64,000 nt of DNA. Source: Streptomyces mesophilus. Its GTDB lineage: Bacteria > Actinomycetota > Actinomycetes > Streptomycetales > Streptomycetaceae. The stretch spans positions 1-64,000 of the forward strand of contig NZ_JAAKZW010000001.1 in the NCBI RefSeq assembly GCF_011044995.1, given 5' to 3'. The translations under genes and the position numbers were made by a program. Shown in pieces: positions 43,613 to 53,411 of this stretch (the stretch's first letter is position 1; every line of letters begins with the position of its first letter). Below the pieces are notes generated by a model. That model was not told where the DNA came from and made no database searches. It saw nothing but the letters and a program-made list of their open reading frames with translations.

Positions 43613-44880
43613 TTTCCGGCCCCGGGAGCGGGGGCCGCGTGGGCCCGTACGAACTCCAGGATCTCGCCCATCGTCGGGTAGGCGGAGACGGCGAAACTGT
43701 CCGGCAGGTCGGCGAGTTCGAACCGGTTGAGCACCTTGCCCAGGATTTCGGTCTGCCGCATGGAGGTGATGCCGAGGTCGGCCTCCAGATCGGTTTCGGG
43801 CTCGAACGCCTCCGGCGGGTAGCCGAGCGCCTCGACGTACACCGCACGCAGCTCGTCGAAGGTGCAGGTCTCGCCGGGCGGAGCCGGTGCGGCGACGGGA
43901 ATCTCGGGGGCAGGCAACGCGGTCTCCCGACGCTGCTGGGGAGGTACGCTGCGGCGCTCCGCGGGCTCCGTGCGGGCCGGAGCACCAGGTGTCAGGACGG
44001 TGGCGATGAGCGGGGTGAGCAGAGGGCGCGCGGCGCACTCGATGAACTCCTCCACTCCCGTGCTGTGCAGGAGCTGCAGGGCGGTACGCAGCCGCACCGG
44101 GCGGGAGATGTGGTCCGCGACGGCGCGCGCCAGGTCTTCGCCGTCCCGGTAGAAGCCGCCGCTGATCGGCGAGTACACGGGTTCGCGCAGCGGGCGCTGC
44201 GGCAGGCCTTTGATGTCATGCCAGAGGCGGTCGCTCACGTGCTGATAGGACGGATGGTGCGACGCGAACGGCGTGGCGATCCGGCTGGCCCGCAAGCCCA
44301 ACTGCTGGGCCAGGTCATGAAGTTCACCGACCGCGGTGGCCGGGCCACAGACGACGGTCTGTGTCGCGGTGTTCTCCACCGCCACCGCGAGCGACGGGTT
44401 TCCGAGTGCCGCCAGGAGGTGCTCCGCGCGTTCCGCGTCCGCCTCCAGGACCACCGCTCCCGTGTCCTCACCCAGCAGATCGCACAGGAGCCGGGTGCGG
44501 TGCGCGACGATGCGGGCACCGGACACGACGTCATACGCGCCGCCCGCCACCAGCGCCATCACCTCGCCGAGGCTGAGCCCCAGGAGAATCCTTCGATGGC
44601 CTTCTGGCCGTTCGGGCAGAGCGCGGTAGGCGGCCAGCGCACCCGCGTAGATGGCCAGATGGAAGGCGATCGGATCCTCGCGCATCAGGGTCGGCAGATC
44701 ACGCTCCCCGCGTTCGAGCAGCGGTCCGGTCACCGGTCCGCCGTCGAACTCCTGAGAGACCTCGTCGATGACGGACAGGAACCCGCGCACCGTGCCGTCC
44801 TTTTCGGCGAGGGAAGCAAGTGCCCCGGGCTGATAGGAGGCAGCCCCGGGAAAGGCGATCAACGTCGGTGAGTCACTCAT
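43609..44880 (-). CDS. acyltransferase-ACP didomain protein
   Basis: A 423-aa protein. The AT domain (about 1-300) has Ser103 in GLSLGEV and His208-His209 in FASHHPSYQ; the usual GHSxG His is Leu here. After an Ala/Pro-rich linker (about 300-340), a single ACP occupies about 345-415 with Ser373 in DLGITSMRQT. It lies between the ketoreductase SDR and KS-CLF-DH protein 2 and probably loads malonyl (or alkylmalonyl) units for both KS-CLF-DH proteins. Start ATG 44880. Confidence 0.85.
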   Translation of the reverse strand: MSDSPTLIAFPGAASYQPGALASLAEKDGTVRGFLSVIDEVSQEFDGGPVTGPLLERGERDLPTLMREDPIAFHLAIYAGALAAYRALPERPEGHRRILLGLSLGEVMALVAGGAYDVVSGARIVAHRTRLLCDLLGEDTGAVVLEADAERAEHLLAALGNPSLAVAVENTATQTVVCGPATAVGELHDLAQQLGLRASRIATPFASHHPSYQHVSDRLWHDIKGLPQRPLREPVYSPISGGFYRDGEDLARAVADHISRPVRLRTALQLLHSTGVEEFIECAARPLLTPLIATVLTPGAPARTEPAERRSVPPQQRRETALPAPEIPVAAPAPPGETCTFDELRAVYVEALGYPPEAFEPETDLEADLGITSMRQTEILGKVLNRFELADLPDSFAVSAYPTMGEILEFVRAHAAPAPGAGK

Positions 44881-44966
44881 GCCTGTCTCCGATCCGGCGG
44901 ACCGAAATCCCCCAGTCTTTCCTGTCGGTACGCGAAGAACCGCGGTGTGTTCCGCACCGGCACCCG

Positions 44967-45716
44967 TCAGCCACGCCCCAGCACCGCCCCACCGTTGACC
45001 TGCAGGATCTGGCCGGTGACGTACGAGGCGTCGGGGGACGCGAGCCAGCGCACCGCCGAGGCGACCTCTTCGGGGCGGCCGGGCCTGCGCAGCAGCACCT
45101 GTTCGATGGCCTTGCCGCGTGCCGCGGCGCCCGCGCCGACCGCCGCGGCGTTCTCGGTGCCTTCGATGAAGCCGGGGGCGATGGTGTTGACGGTGACCCC
45201 CTTGCCGCCCAGTTCCGCGGCGAGGGAGTACATCCAGGTGTGCAGGGCCGCTTTGGCCGAGGCGTACGGAGCGTTTCCCGGAAGGAACGCACCGTACGAG
45301 CTGATCGTGATGACCCGCCCGCCGGGTCGTCGCAGGCGTGTCCGCAGCGCACTGGTCATCAGTACGGACGGCATCACATTGGCGCGCCACTGCCGCTCCC
45401 AGTGTTCCGCGAGAGCGGCAAGTCCCCAGGCGGGACGGTCCTCCGTGACACCGGCATTGTTGACCAGGATGTCCACCGTGCCGCCGCAGTCGTGCAAGGC
45501 GTCCTCGACCGCCCTCTCGACCGATGGGGGCAGCGTGAGGTCGCTTTGGTACCAGCGCGCGGCGCCGCCCTCGGCGGCCACCTGGTCCGCGGCACGTTTC
45601 AGTGGCTCGCGACGACGTCCGAACAGCGCGACGTCGATGCCGTCCCGCGCCAGAGCCAGCGCGCAGGCGAGACCGATGCCGGTGCCCGCGCCGGAGATGA
45701 AGGCGGTTCTGTTCAT
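44967..45716 (-). CDS. discrete ketoreductase (SDR) of the PKS operon
   Basis: A 249-aa classical SDR: GAGTGIG (about 9-15), NNAGV, SSYGAF with catalytic Ser, and YASAK (Tyr, Lys). ATG overlaps the stop of KS-CLF-DH protein 1 (ATGA). FGRRREP after strand 2 carries Arg residues that suggest NADPH use. It should provide the beta-keto reduction that is built into PfaA in PUFA synthases but is not present in the KS-CLF-DH proteins here. Confidence 0.88.
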   Translation of the reverse strand: MNRTAFISGAGTGIGLACALALARDGIDVALFGRRREPLKRAADQVAAEGGAARWYQSDLTLPPSVERAVEDALHDCGGTVDILVNNAGVTEDRPAWGLAALAEHWERQWRANVMPSVLMTSALRTRLRRPGGRVITISSYGAFLPGNAPYASAKAALHTWMYSLAAELGGKGVTVNTIAPGFIEGTENAAAVGAGAAARGKAIEQVLLRRPGRPEEVASAVRWLASPDASYVTGQILQVNGGAVLGRG

Positions 45717-48700
45717 CGCCACGATCCCGTTGCCAGACCTCGGGTACGAGGCACCTGCACCAGGCTGAGCCCCCTTGCCTCCACGAGGACATGTCCCGTG
45801 GCGGCAACCGCTCGCAGGTGACGCACAGCCGTCCCGCCGTGGTCCCCGGTCAGGTCCCACAGCTTGACCGTCGCAGGGTCGGGCGGGTCAGATGCTCCGC
45901 CATCTCCCGCGGTGTACAGGCGCAGGCTCCGCAGCGCGACGGGAACGCAGTCGGCATGTGCGGTTGCGGATTGGGGCCAGGTGCGGAGCAGGGCCTCGAT
46001 GAGGCCGACGGGGATGCGCAGCCTCCACTGAGCCGTCGGCGGAACCGGAAGACAGTACGTCGTGGCCGGCACCTGCGCGGTGTCGCTGCCGTCGGGCCGC
46101 TCCTGGGGTGGTGGTTGGCCGTTCGGTCCGCCCATGCGCACGCTCATCCGGGCATGGAGGGGTTGGCGCCGGAGCATTCTGCCGCCGGGCAGTGTCAAGT
46201 CCCGGGTGATGGCCACGTCCACGACGGCCGCGCCCTCACTCGTCTCGCGGACGTGGGACGAGAGGATCACTTCGGGTGGCGCGAGCCCCGAACGCTGGGG
46301 CGGGAGCCTGACGAACGACTCAAAGGTGACGTCAGTGAACTCCCTCACCACCAGATCGGGCACGAGGTCCGCCGCAGCCTCTGCGGCCATCTCCAGGAGC
46401 GCCGCTGCCGGCACCGTGGGCCTGCCGTCCACCGAGTGCCCGTACAGACACTCGTCGTCAGGCGTGCCGAGCGGAACGGACCATACGGATTCCCGTTCTC
46501 CACGCGAGATCCGACGCCGTAGAAAGAACGCATCCGTGTCCGCTGCGGCCCGTGGTGAGGCCGACCGTGCGCAGGCCGGTGGAAGGGTCAGCACGATGCC
46601 GGGTGTCAGCCGGTCCTCGCCCGGGCCCAGGACGGCCCGCGGAAGCCGTTCGTGCAGTGCCCGCAGCAGACGGACAGCGCTCTCGGCGCCCAGGAAGCCC
46701 GCGTGGCCCGGAAGGACCGGCACCGGAGTGCCCCTTTGGGCCTCGGCCGTGCCGATCTCCGCCAAAAGGGGCAATCCCAACGCGCCGGCCCGGCTCGCCC
46801 GGGTCAGCACCAGGGTGAACACGCCCTCGCGCAGGGGACCTTCCGGTTCGCCGTCCAGGAGCAGCGCGCCGGACGCCGTGTTCGCCGACACGGCAAGCAC
46901 CAGGGCGAAGTCGATGTCGCCCGCTTCGAGGCATCGGCGGGCCGCATGCAGTGCCGCCAGGGCTGCGTCACGACCGGCGTCCAGGGCCAGCGCCGGCCCG
47001 TGCAGGTCGAATTGGACGGCGACGCGTGAGGCGATGACATTGCAGATGAAGCCGGTGTACGTGTCCGAGTCTGCGCGGCGGACCCTTTCCCGTACGGCCG
47101 CGGCGAACTCCGCGGCGGTCATCGACAGGCCCTCGACCCCGGCGTCCTCGATGCGGCGGCCCAGATCGTCGGCGCCCACGCGCAGTGTGTACTCGATGCT
47201 GCCCTTGGTCGGCCCCAGGTGACCGACGAACACCCCTGTCCGTTCACCGTCGTTGGCCCACGGCGGATCCCTGTGACCGGCCAGCTCGTGCATCGCGTGC
47301 ATCGTCATGAGGTGGGAGCGGTCGAGTGACGGATGTGTGGCCGGCGGCAGCGTCGTCACCTCGGCGCGGAGCGCCGGGTACGGATCGGCGAAGGCATCCG
47401 GCCAGGTGGAGGCACCGGTGCCCAGCCAGGCCTCCACCTCTGCCCGCGGCGGCTTGCCCGGCAGGTGTGCGTGCCAGTCCGTCACGACGATCGCATCGTG
47501 CGGGAGGTGTCGGCGGGCCGGCCCGCGCGCCGCGGGCGTCGGCTGGTCCGGCGGATCACCTACGAGTACACAGCAGTTGCTTCCGCCAAGTCCGTACGAA
47601 CACACTCCTGCCACGCGCGAATGCCCCGTGTCCGACCGAACCCAGGCCACGGGCTCCGTCGGTACCACGAGGGCTCCCCCGAGCAGCGCGGGACGCGCCG
47701 GCTCGACGAAGCGGCGCTGCGCGGGAATCACACCGTGCCGCAAGGCGAGCAGCGCATGGATCACCGAGACGATGCCGGCGGCCCAACCGGTGTGTCCAAT
47801 CAGGGACTTGTTGGAGGTCACCTGCCAGCGGGCACGGTCGCCGGCGGCGGTGGACAGCATCTCCAGCTCCCGCGCGTCGCCCACCTTCGTCCCGGTGCCG
47901 TGGCCCACGATCCACTGCAGGTCCTCGGGCTCGAGGCCGGCTCGGTCCAAGGTGCGTCTGAATGCCCGCAGTTGACCCTTGGGATTCGGCGCCATGATCC
48001 CCTTGCCCCGGCCGTCGGTCGAACCCCCGACGGCGTGCACGATGCCGTGGATGGGATCTCCGTCGGCGAGCGCCCTGTCGTAGCGCTTGAGGATGACGAC
48101 GGCGGCGCCGTCGCTGAAGAGCGTCCCCGCCGCATCCCGGTCGAACGACCGCAGGTCGCCGGACGGCGCGTAGCCGCCCATCTCGGAGAACAGCACGTTG
48201 GTGCGCCGACCGAGTACGAACGACGCACCGCACACGGCCACGTCGTACTCCCCGGCCACCAGCGACTTCCACCCGCTGTCCAACGCGTAGGAGGCGGTCG
48301 AGCAGGCAGCGTCGACCACCGACACCTCGCACAGTTCGGGCAGCAGACCTGCTACCGCTGCCCGGACCTGGCGATAGGGCAAGTAAGTTGTCGGCGGCGC
48401 ATCCGCGTGCGGATAGAGCGCTCGCAGCGCACCACGAACCCGGTCCGCAGGGCCTGCCCCGTTGAGCATGTCGGCGGCGAGCGTGGCCGTCAGACTCTCC
48501 TCGAGCCGCTGGCTGCCCTCGGCCGACGCACCCACCGACACCAGACAACGGTCGGCCGCAGCGAGATGCACCCCTTCCAGCGCCTGCAGTACGGAGTGGC
48601 GCAGCCAACGGCCCAACTCGTCGAGCCCTTCGGCCCCTTCCGTGTCCGTACGCGGATGCGCCGGAAAGTCACGGTGGATGTAGCCCATCTTGCGGTGCCG

Positions 48701-48883
48701 CACGCGGTCTTGCGCGTCCGGACGGTCCGAGTGCAGCGTGCCCAGGTCCCAACGGTCGTCCGGTTCGCTGAACTGCGGTTCGTGTTGTTGCAGGACCTGC
48801 CAGAAGTCGTCCGGGGACGCACACCCCGGCACGACCATGCCCATACCGACCACTGCGATGGCCGGCTCCGGTGCGCTGGTCAT
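45713..48883 (-). CDS. KS-CLF-DH polyketide/PUFA-like synthase protein 1
   Basis: A 1056-aa paralogue of protein 2 with the same order. KS at about residues 1-420 with Cys194 (DAACSTAS), His328 (GHGTGT) and His364 (IGHTGW). The CLF-like domain (about 445-700) has Arg638 in place of the Cys. The DH hotdog region (about 790-1056) has His816 in GHSVDGRPTVP. The two proteins align along their length but are clearly diverged. ATG overlaps the SnoaL-like stop (ATGA). Active Cys in both KS domains suggests two condensing modules rather than an active/inactive pair. Confidence 0.82.
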   Translation of the reverse strand: MTSAPEPAIAVVGMGMVVPGCASPDDFWQVLQQHEPQFSEPDDRWDLGTLHSDRPDAQDRVRHRKMGYIHRDFPAHPRTDTEGAEGLDELGRWLRHSVLQALEGVHLAAADRCLVSVGASAEGSQRLEESLTATLAADMLNGAGPADRVRGALRALYPHADAPPTTYLPYRQVRAAVAGLLPELCEVSVVDAACSTASYALDSGWKSLVAGEYDVAVCGASFVLGRRTNVLFSEMGGYAPSGDLRSFDRDAAGTLFSDGAAVVILKRYDRALADGDPIHGIVHAVGGSTDGRGKGIMAPNPKGQLRAFRRTLDRAGLEPEDLQWIVGHGTGTKVGDARELEMLSTAAGDRARWQVTSNKSLIGHTGWAAGIVSVIHALLALRHGVIPAQRRFVEPARPALLGGALVVPTEPVAWVRSDTGHSRVAGVCSYGLGGSNCCVLVGDPPDQPTPAARGPARRHLPHDAIVVTDWHAHLPGKPPRAEVEAWLGTGASTWPDAFADPYPALRAEVTTLPPATHPSLDRSHLMTMHAMHELAGHRDPPWANDGERTGVFVGHLGPTKGSIEYTLRVGADDLGRRIEDAGVEGLSMTAAEFAAAVRERVRRADSDTYTGFICNVIASRVAVQFDLHGPALALDAGRDAALAALHAARRCLEAGDIDFALVLAVSANTASGALLLDGEPEGPLREGVFTLVLTRASRAGALGLPLLAEIGTAEAQRGTPVPVLPGHAGFLGAESAVRLLRALHERLPRAVLGPGEDRLTPGIVLTLPPACARSASPRAAADTDAFFLRRRISRGERESVWSVPLGTPDDECLYGHSVDGRPTVPAAALLEMAAEAAADLVPDLVVREFTDVTFESFVRLPPQRSGLAPPEVILSSHVRETSEGAAVVDVAITRDLTLPGGRMLRRQPLHARMSVRMGGPNGQPPPQERPDGSDTAQVPATTYCLPVPPTAQWRLRIPVGLIEALLRTWPQSATAHADCVPVALRSLRLYTAGDGGASDPPDPATVKLWDLTGDHGGTAVRHLRAVAATGHVLVEARGLSLVQVPRTRGLATGSWR

Positions 48884-49305
48884 CGGGCAGCCAGATCCGC
48901 GGTGTTCCAGTAGTCACGGTGTACCCGGATCCGGCCGTCAGGACCGAGTTCGTCGATGCACGCGCCACGCAGCCGGATCGGCGTAGCGGCAGGCGCCGGG
49001 CCCGATCCCCCTCCGTCGGCTGCCGCCTCGGCACGCGTCACCGTCAGTTCCCATTCCGTGACCCCCACCGTCCCGAGCGACGTCACCGACAGCAACTCGG
49101 CTCGCGTGCTGGGGAATTCGGCAACCCAGTCCAGGAAGAGAGTGCGCAGTTCCTCGCGACCCTGGCCGGTCCGTTTCATCGCCACGTCCTCGAATTGAAC
49201 GTCCTCCGTGAAGTGCAACACCATCCCGTCGATGTCCTGAGCGTTGATGGAATCCACCCAAGCCTTCATCAGTTCCCCGTACGTGGGCACGTCCGGCTCT
49301 CCCAT
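48880..49305 (-). CDS. SnoaL-like (NTF2-fold) protein
   Basis: A 141-aa protein of the SnoaL/NTF2 superfamily (ELMKAWVDSINAQDIDGMVL, ELLSVTSLGTVGVTEWELTV). The ATG at 49305 is chosen for its excellent SD (AGGAGG, 7 nt). In polyketide clusters such proteins are cyclases, hydroxylases or isomerases. The usual catalytic acid/His pair cannot be assigned by eye. It overlaps KS-CLF-DH protein 1. Confidence 0.78.
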   Translation of the reverse strand: MGEPDVPTYGELMKAWVDSINAQDIDGMVLHFTEDVQFEDVAMKRTGQGREELRTLFLDWVAEFPSTRAELLSVTSLGTVGVTEWELTVTRAEAAADGGGSGPAPAATPIRLRGACIDELGPDGRIRVHRDYWNTADLAAR

Positions 49306-49365
49306 TTCCCAACCTCCTGGCACGAGTTGCGGCATTCACGGCTTGGACGGATCGGCTGCACCGAC

Positions 49366-50655
49366 CTACGCTGTTCGCCAACGAATCGGCAGATGCTTGA
49401 GACCGTTGACGAAGTTCGACGTCATCCGGACAGGGGGGCTCGCGATTTCCAGGTCCGGCAGCCTCTCGATGGTCTGACGGATCATGGCCTTCAGTTCGAT
49501 GCGCGCGATGTGGGCGCCGCTGCAGTAGTGCGGCCCGTACCCGAAGCTGATGTGGTCGTTGGGCGTTCGCGCGATGTCGAACCGGTCGGGTTCCACGAAT
49601 GCGGCCTCATCGCGATTCGCCGAAACCATGTAGACACCGACCTTGTCCCCGCTGCGGATTCGTTGACCGGCGAGTTCCGTATCACGTGTGCAGGTACGTC
49701 TGAACATGATGCCCGGGGACCAGAAGCGCAGCATCTCCTCGACCGCGGAGTCGAGCAATTCGGGTTGTGCACGCAGGCGTTGGAATTCCTGCGGATGCGT
49801 GAGCAGCGCGTGCAGCCCGCCGGGCGCACTGGCGCGGATGGTCGCGTTGCCGGCCAGGATGAGCCCGAAGAACATGAGCTCGAACTCCTCGCGGTTGAGA
49901 CCGCCTTCCTGCATCCGCGCCATCAAGCTGCCCGGCCGTGGGGCATCGGCGAGGGCATGGGCGTACGCGAAGATGTCGGCGAGCGCGGCACGCGAGCGTG
50001 GATTGACCGGTGCCCCGCCGGAACGCGGTGCCGGGACGGTGCGCAGCGCGAGGGACATGCGGCCGATGTCGGTGAGCGATTCGGGGTCCACGCGCGCCCC
50101 GCCCGCATAGTCCGCGTCCTGATATCCGATCACACGGTTGGTCCAGTCGTAGATCAGCGGACAGTCCTGCTGCGGCATGCCGAGGATGTGGCACAGCGCC
50201 CAGATGGGCAGGTCGGCGACGAGCTCGGCGAAGTCGACGGCTCCGGAGTCCGCGACCGAGTCGACCAGATGCGCGGCGCGCTCCTCGATCGCATCCGCCA
50301 GTTCTCGTACGGCACGCGGCGAGAAGGCCGCCGCGATGCTGCGCCGCAGCCGACTGTGCTCCGGCGGATCCTGATTCACGATCATGGACCGCAGGAACTC
50401 CAGGTCCTCCGGGGTGTCGGGGTCACGCAGTTGCGCACCGCCCGCGTACGAAGAGAAGGTCTCGTAGTCCTGCAGCACCTTCTTGACGTCCGCATGCCGA
50501 ACAACGGCCCAGTAACCGGGTCCGGCCGGCCAAGCTCCCACCGGACGCTCAGGAATCCACGTCACCGGATGGTGTGCGCGCAATTCGCGGAAGAGATCGT
50601 ACGGAACCCCTCGGGCGAATGTTTCCGGCAGGAAAATATCGGTTGCGGTCGCCAT
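49366..50655 (-). CDS. cytochrome P450
   Basis: A 429-aa bacterial P450. Heme motif FGYGPHYCSGAHIARIE with Cys378; ExxR in EEMLRFWSP; the I-helix has LILAGNATIRAS, which keeps the conserved Thr but has Ala for the preceding acid and Ile for the second Thr. It is the first gene of the leftward operon (60 bp upstream of the SnoaL-like gene). Probably oxidises the acyl product late in the pathway. A ferredoxin is not encoded nearby. Confidence 0.9.
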   Translation of the reverse strand: MATATDIFLPETFARGVPYDLFRELRAHHPVTWIPERPVGAWPAGPGYWAVVRHADVKKVLQDYETFSSYAGGAQLRDPDTPEDLEFLRSMIVNQDPPEHSRLRRSIAAAFSPRAVRELADAIEERAAHLVDSVADSGAVDFAELVADLPIWALCHILGMPQQDCPLIYDWTNRVIGYQDADYAGGARVDPESLTDIGRMSLALRTVPAPRSGGAPVNPRSRAALADIFAYAHALADAPRPGSLMARMQEGGLNREEFELMFFGLILAGNATIRASAPGGLHALLTHPQEFQRLRAQPELLDSAVEEMLRFWSPGIMFRRTCTRDTELAGQRIRSGDKVGVYMVSANRDEAAFVEPDRFDIARTPNDHISFGYGPHYCSGAHIARIELKAMIRQTIERLPDLEIASPPVRMTSNFVNGLKHLPIRWRTA

Positions 50656-51068
50656 ATCCCTGAACTCCCCTACCAGTGGCTCGATCGGGGGCAGGCATAC
50701 CGTTTCGGCCCGGCAACCACCTCCCTGGAACACATGGATACGGTGCCCGAGCCGCAGCACGGTCCGCAATACACAACGAGACCGGCAGCGTGAACGCGTT
50801 GAATCACCAGCGCCGCACTCTCACGTCAACTCGACGGGTTTCAGCACGCCCCCAAATGCACCCGCCTGCGTGCCGTTTAGCCGCGCGGACCTGAGGGAAA
50901 CCACCTGACTGTCCACCGCCGAACTACCGTCACACTCGCAGGTTTCACCACCGGGTGCAGGACTCGCCGCACGACTGCGGCCCGAAGTGCAGGTGCCCTC
51001 AGACACCCTTTCCGACTTCCTCACCCCTCGCGCATCCTTGGCGCGCATGAACCACGTTCAGGAATGAA
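50656..51068. promoter_or_regulatory. divergent promoter region, P450 operon and regulator
   Basis: A 413-bp gap with no plausible gene. It must hold the promoters of the leftward biosynthetic operon and of the rightward HTH/TPR regulator. No convincing operator or -35/-10 could be singled out by eye. Confidence 0.45.
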
Positions 51069-52472
51069 ATGGCTCACCCGAAGAGGGCCAATAGCGCCCT
51101 GCCCATTCTGCTGCGCGAAACCGGTTTGACCGGCGGCGAATTGGCCCGTCACGTCAATGAACTCGGCCGATCCCAAGGAATACGACTCAACTACGACCGC
51201 ACCACCGTCGCCCACTGGCTCACCGGATCACGACCGCGCCCACCGGTCCCGGCTTTGGTGGCTCAGGTGCTCAGCCGCAAGGCCGGCCGGCTGATCCGTC
51301 CGACGGACACTGGGCTCGTCGAGCACACCCCGGAGCCCGACAGCCCCCCTTCGGCGGGACCTTTCGCGGGACGGCCCGACCCTGTCGATCAACTGCTCGA
51401 ACTCTGCAGGACGGATGCCGACCCGGTCCGCTGCGGCATCCTCACGCGCGCCCTCTACGAGTTGCCGGACTCCCCCACCGAGCGGTGGCCGGCCGATGCG
51501 CTGCCGGATCTGCAGCAGTCTGCCGCGGTCCCGCTCGTGGGGCGGGCGCGCACCGCCGACGCCGATTTCCTGCACGGACTCGTCGAGATCTTCGCCCAGC
51601 TCGACGAGCGATACGGCGGAGGGCGGGGGCGCCAGGCACTGGCCGCCTGCCTGCGGCACGACGCGGTGCGCTACTTGGTGTCCGTGGCGCCGCCGGAGCT
51701 CGGAGCCCGCCTCCTCACAGCGACGGCACAACTGACACACCGGCTGGCCGGGATGCACCTCGACATGTCGGCGCACGGAGCCGCACAGCAATATCATCGT
51801 GCCGCGCTCGCCCTCGCGCATCGTGCGGACGACCGTGACACCTACGCCAGGATTCTGAGCAGCATGAGCGAGCAGGCCTCGCTGCTGCGCCACGACCACT
51901 ACGCGCTGGAACTGGCTGTCGCCGCCGTCGACTCGGCAGGGACCTTCGTGGCCGCTGACACCCACGCGCTCGTCCTGACACGGCGCGGAGTGGCCCGTGC
52001 CGTGTGTGGGGACATGCCCGGTGCGATGGCCGACATGTACCGCGCCGCAAGCCATCTCGATCCGGACGCGAGGACGCCGGAATCTCCGCTCGCCCATCCC
52101 CGGTCCGACCTCTATCACCAATGGGCACGGCTGTACGAGTCACAAGGCAGTCACCCGCGTGCCGCGACAGCCCTGCAGTCCTCGCTTCAGCACCGCAACG
52201 ATCCGTGGAGCCGCACCTACGCCCTCACCCAAGCACGGCTCGCTCGACTACTGGTCCGAATCGGCCACTTGGAGGCCGCATGCAAGCACACGGCCGCGTT
52301 TCTCGACCAGCAGCATCACTTCGACTCTGCACAAGTTCGCCAGACGCTCGCCCAGCTCCACCAGCAGTTCCGGCCGTTTCACCGTCAGGCATCTGCCCGC
52401 ACCGTACTTCAGCGACTGGACGCAGCACAGGCTGCATATACCGATGCCGTACGGGCTGTCGCGCTTTCCTGA
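51069..52472 (+). CDS. HTH/TPR-type transcriptional regulator
   Basis: A 467-aa protein with an N-terminal XRE-like HTH (about 8-60; LLRETGLTGGELARHVNELG, TTVAHWLTGSRPRPPVP) followed by a long alpha-helical TPR region. Such regulators (NsdA-like) are frequent in Streptomyces and often influence secondary metabolism and differentiation. It is divergent to the biosynthetic operon, so it is the likely cluster-situated regulator. AGGA lies 6 nt before the ATG. Confidence 0.8.
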   Translation: MAHPKRANSALPILLRETGLTGGELARHVNELGRSQGIRLNYDRTTVAHWLTGSRPRPPVPALVAQVLSRKAGRLIRPTDTGLVEHTPEPDSPPSAGPFAGRPDPVDQLLELCRTDADPVRCGILTRALYELPDSPTERWPADALPDLQQSAAVPLVGRARTADADFLHGLVEIFAQLDERYGGGRGRQALAACLRHDAVRYLVSVAPPELGARLLTATAQLTHRLAGMHLDMSAHGAAQQYHRAALALAHRADDRDTYARILSSMSEQASLLRHDHYALELAVAAVDSAGTFVAADTHALVLTRRGVARAVCGDMPGAMADMYRAASHLDPDARTPESPLAHPRSDLYHQWARLYESQGSHPRAATALQSSLQHRNDPWSRTYALTQARLARLLVRIGHLEAACKHTAAFLDQQHHFDSAQVRQTLAQLHQQFRPFHRQASARTVLQRLDAAQAAYTDAVRAVALS

Positions 52473-52669
52473 CGGTGGTACGCGGCATCGATCTGCGAGG
52501 CCTCGCCATGTACTTGATCTCGCTGCACCGGCTCGCGACTGGTTGCCGGGCTGGCCTCGCGCAGGTGTTGCCGCCGCTCAGCAGGTCGGCCCGGCGTTTC
52601 AGGTCAGCCGCGTCCGATCAACACGTGACGTCCCACGGACCGAGTTCGATTGCTTGACCGGCCGCGTAC

Positions 52670-53208
52670 GTGGTGTGGGTGAGAACGTCCTCCGCGGCGG
52701 TGAAGCTCGCGCCGGACGCACTCGGCGACTTCGAGTGCATGACGCAGGCACAGATCGACGAGCGGCTCGGCATGCTCCGCTATGCCACCGAGAAGTTCCG
52801 CGAGAAGGCGCCCAAAACGTACGCCTATCTCGATGGCGGCAACGCCGACTGGGTCGCGGCGGGCACCACGCCCGACCAGCTCGAGGCGGCGGGCATCCGC
52901 AATGTGTGGGGCTTCGCGGTCAACGTGTCGAACTACTACACCACTTCGGCCTCCGCCTCCTACGCCCAGAACGTCGCCGGCGGGCTCGGCTACGACGCGA
53001 AATTCGTCATCGACACCACCGCAACGGCAACGGTTCGAACGGCTCGCCAGGCAGAGTGCAAGCGGAACCCCAGCAACTCCCTCCACGTCTACGCCGCCGG
53101 GGCCGCGGCATTGTCGCCCGCCCGCGTCCGCATGGGGCGAAAGCACAGGGCCAGGGGGCGAGGGGGGCGCCATACGTGCACGTCAAAGACGCGTTGTGCT
53201 TCGGCTAA
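52670..53208 (+). pseudogene. remnant of GH6 cellulase (frameshifted)
   Basis: A fragment of a glycoside hydrolase family 6 catalytic domain. PDALGDFECMTQAQIDERLG, KTYAYLDGGNADWVAAGTT and GFAVNVSNYYTTSAS are characteristic. After VIDT the frame breaks: the expected RNGNGSNGSPG continues in the +1 frame, and further indels follow. The N-terminal half with signal peptide and catalytic Asp region is missing. It is therefore a non-functional remnant. Confidence 0.8.
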
Positions 53209-53411
53209 GGCCGGATCGCGGCGGCGGAGCGATGTCGACGATCGCCGCGTCGTGCAGTCGACCCCAGATGGTCTCTGCGCCGACTTTCACCTGAATATCC
53301 CTCTTTGGTAGGCGATTACAACCCTTTGACCTTCAGGATGGCCGTGGCCCTTTAGCGTCTGTTTCGGTCACTCCACCCGGATGGACGGTGGGGAACGCAA
53401 CCCGGGGAGAC

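Noticed and set aside
40649-43681. About 1000-codon plus-strand open frame antisense to KS-CLF-DH protein 2
   Set aside because: Same antisense artefact; the minus strand has complete KS and DH motifs.
39344-50655. Enediyne PKS or classical type II PKS
   Set aside because: No single KS-AT-ACP-KR-DH-PPTase protein as in enediynes. KS and CLF are fused with DH rather than separate as in type II systems.
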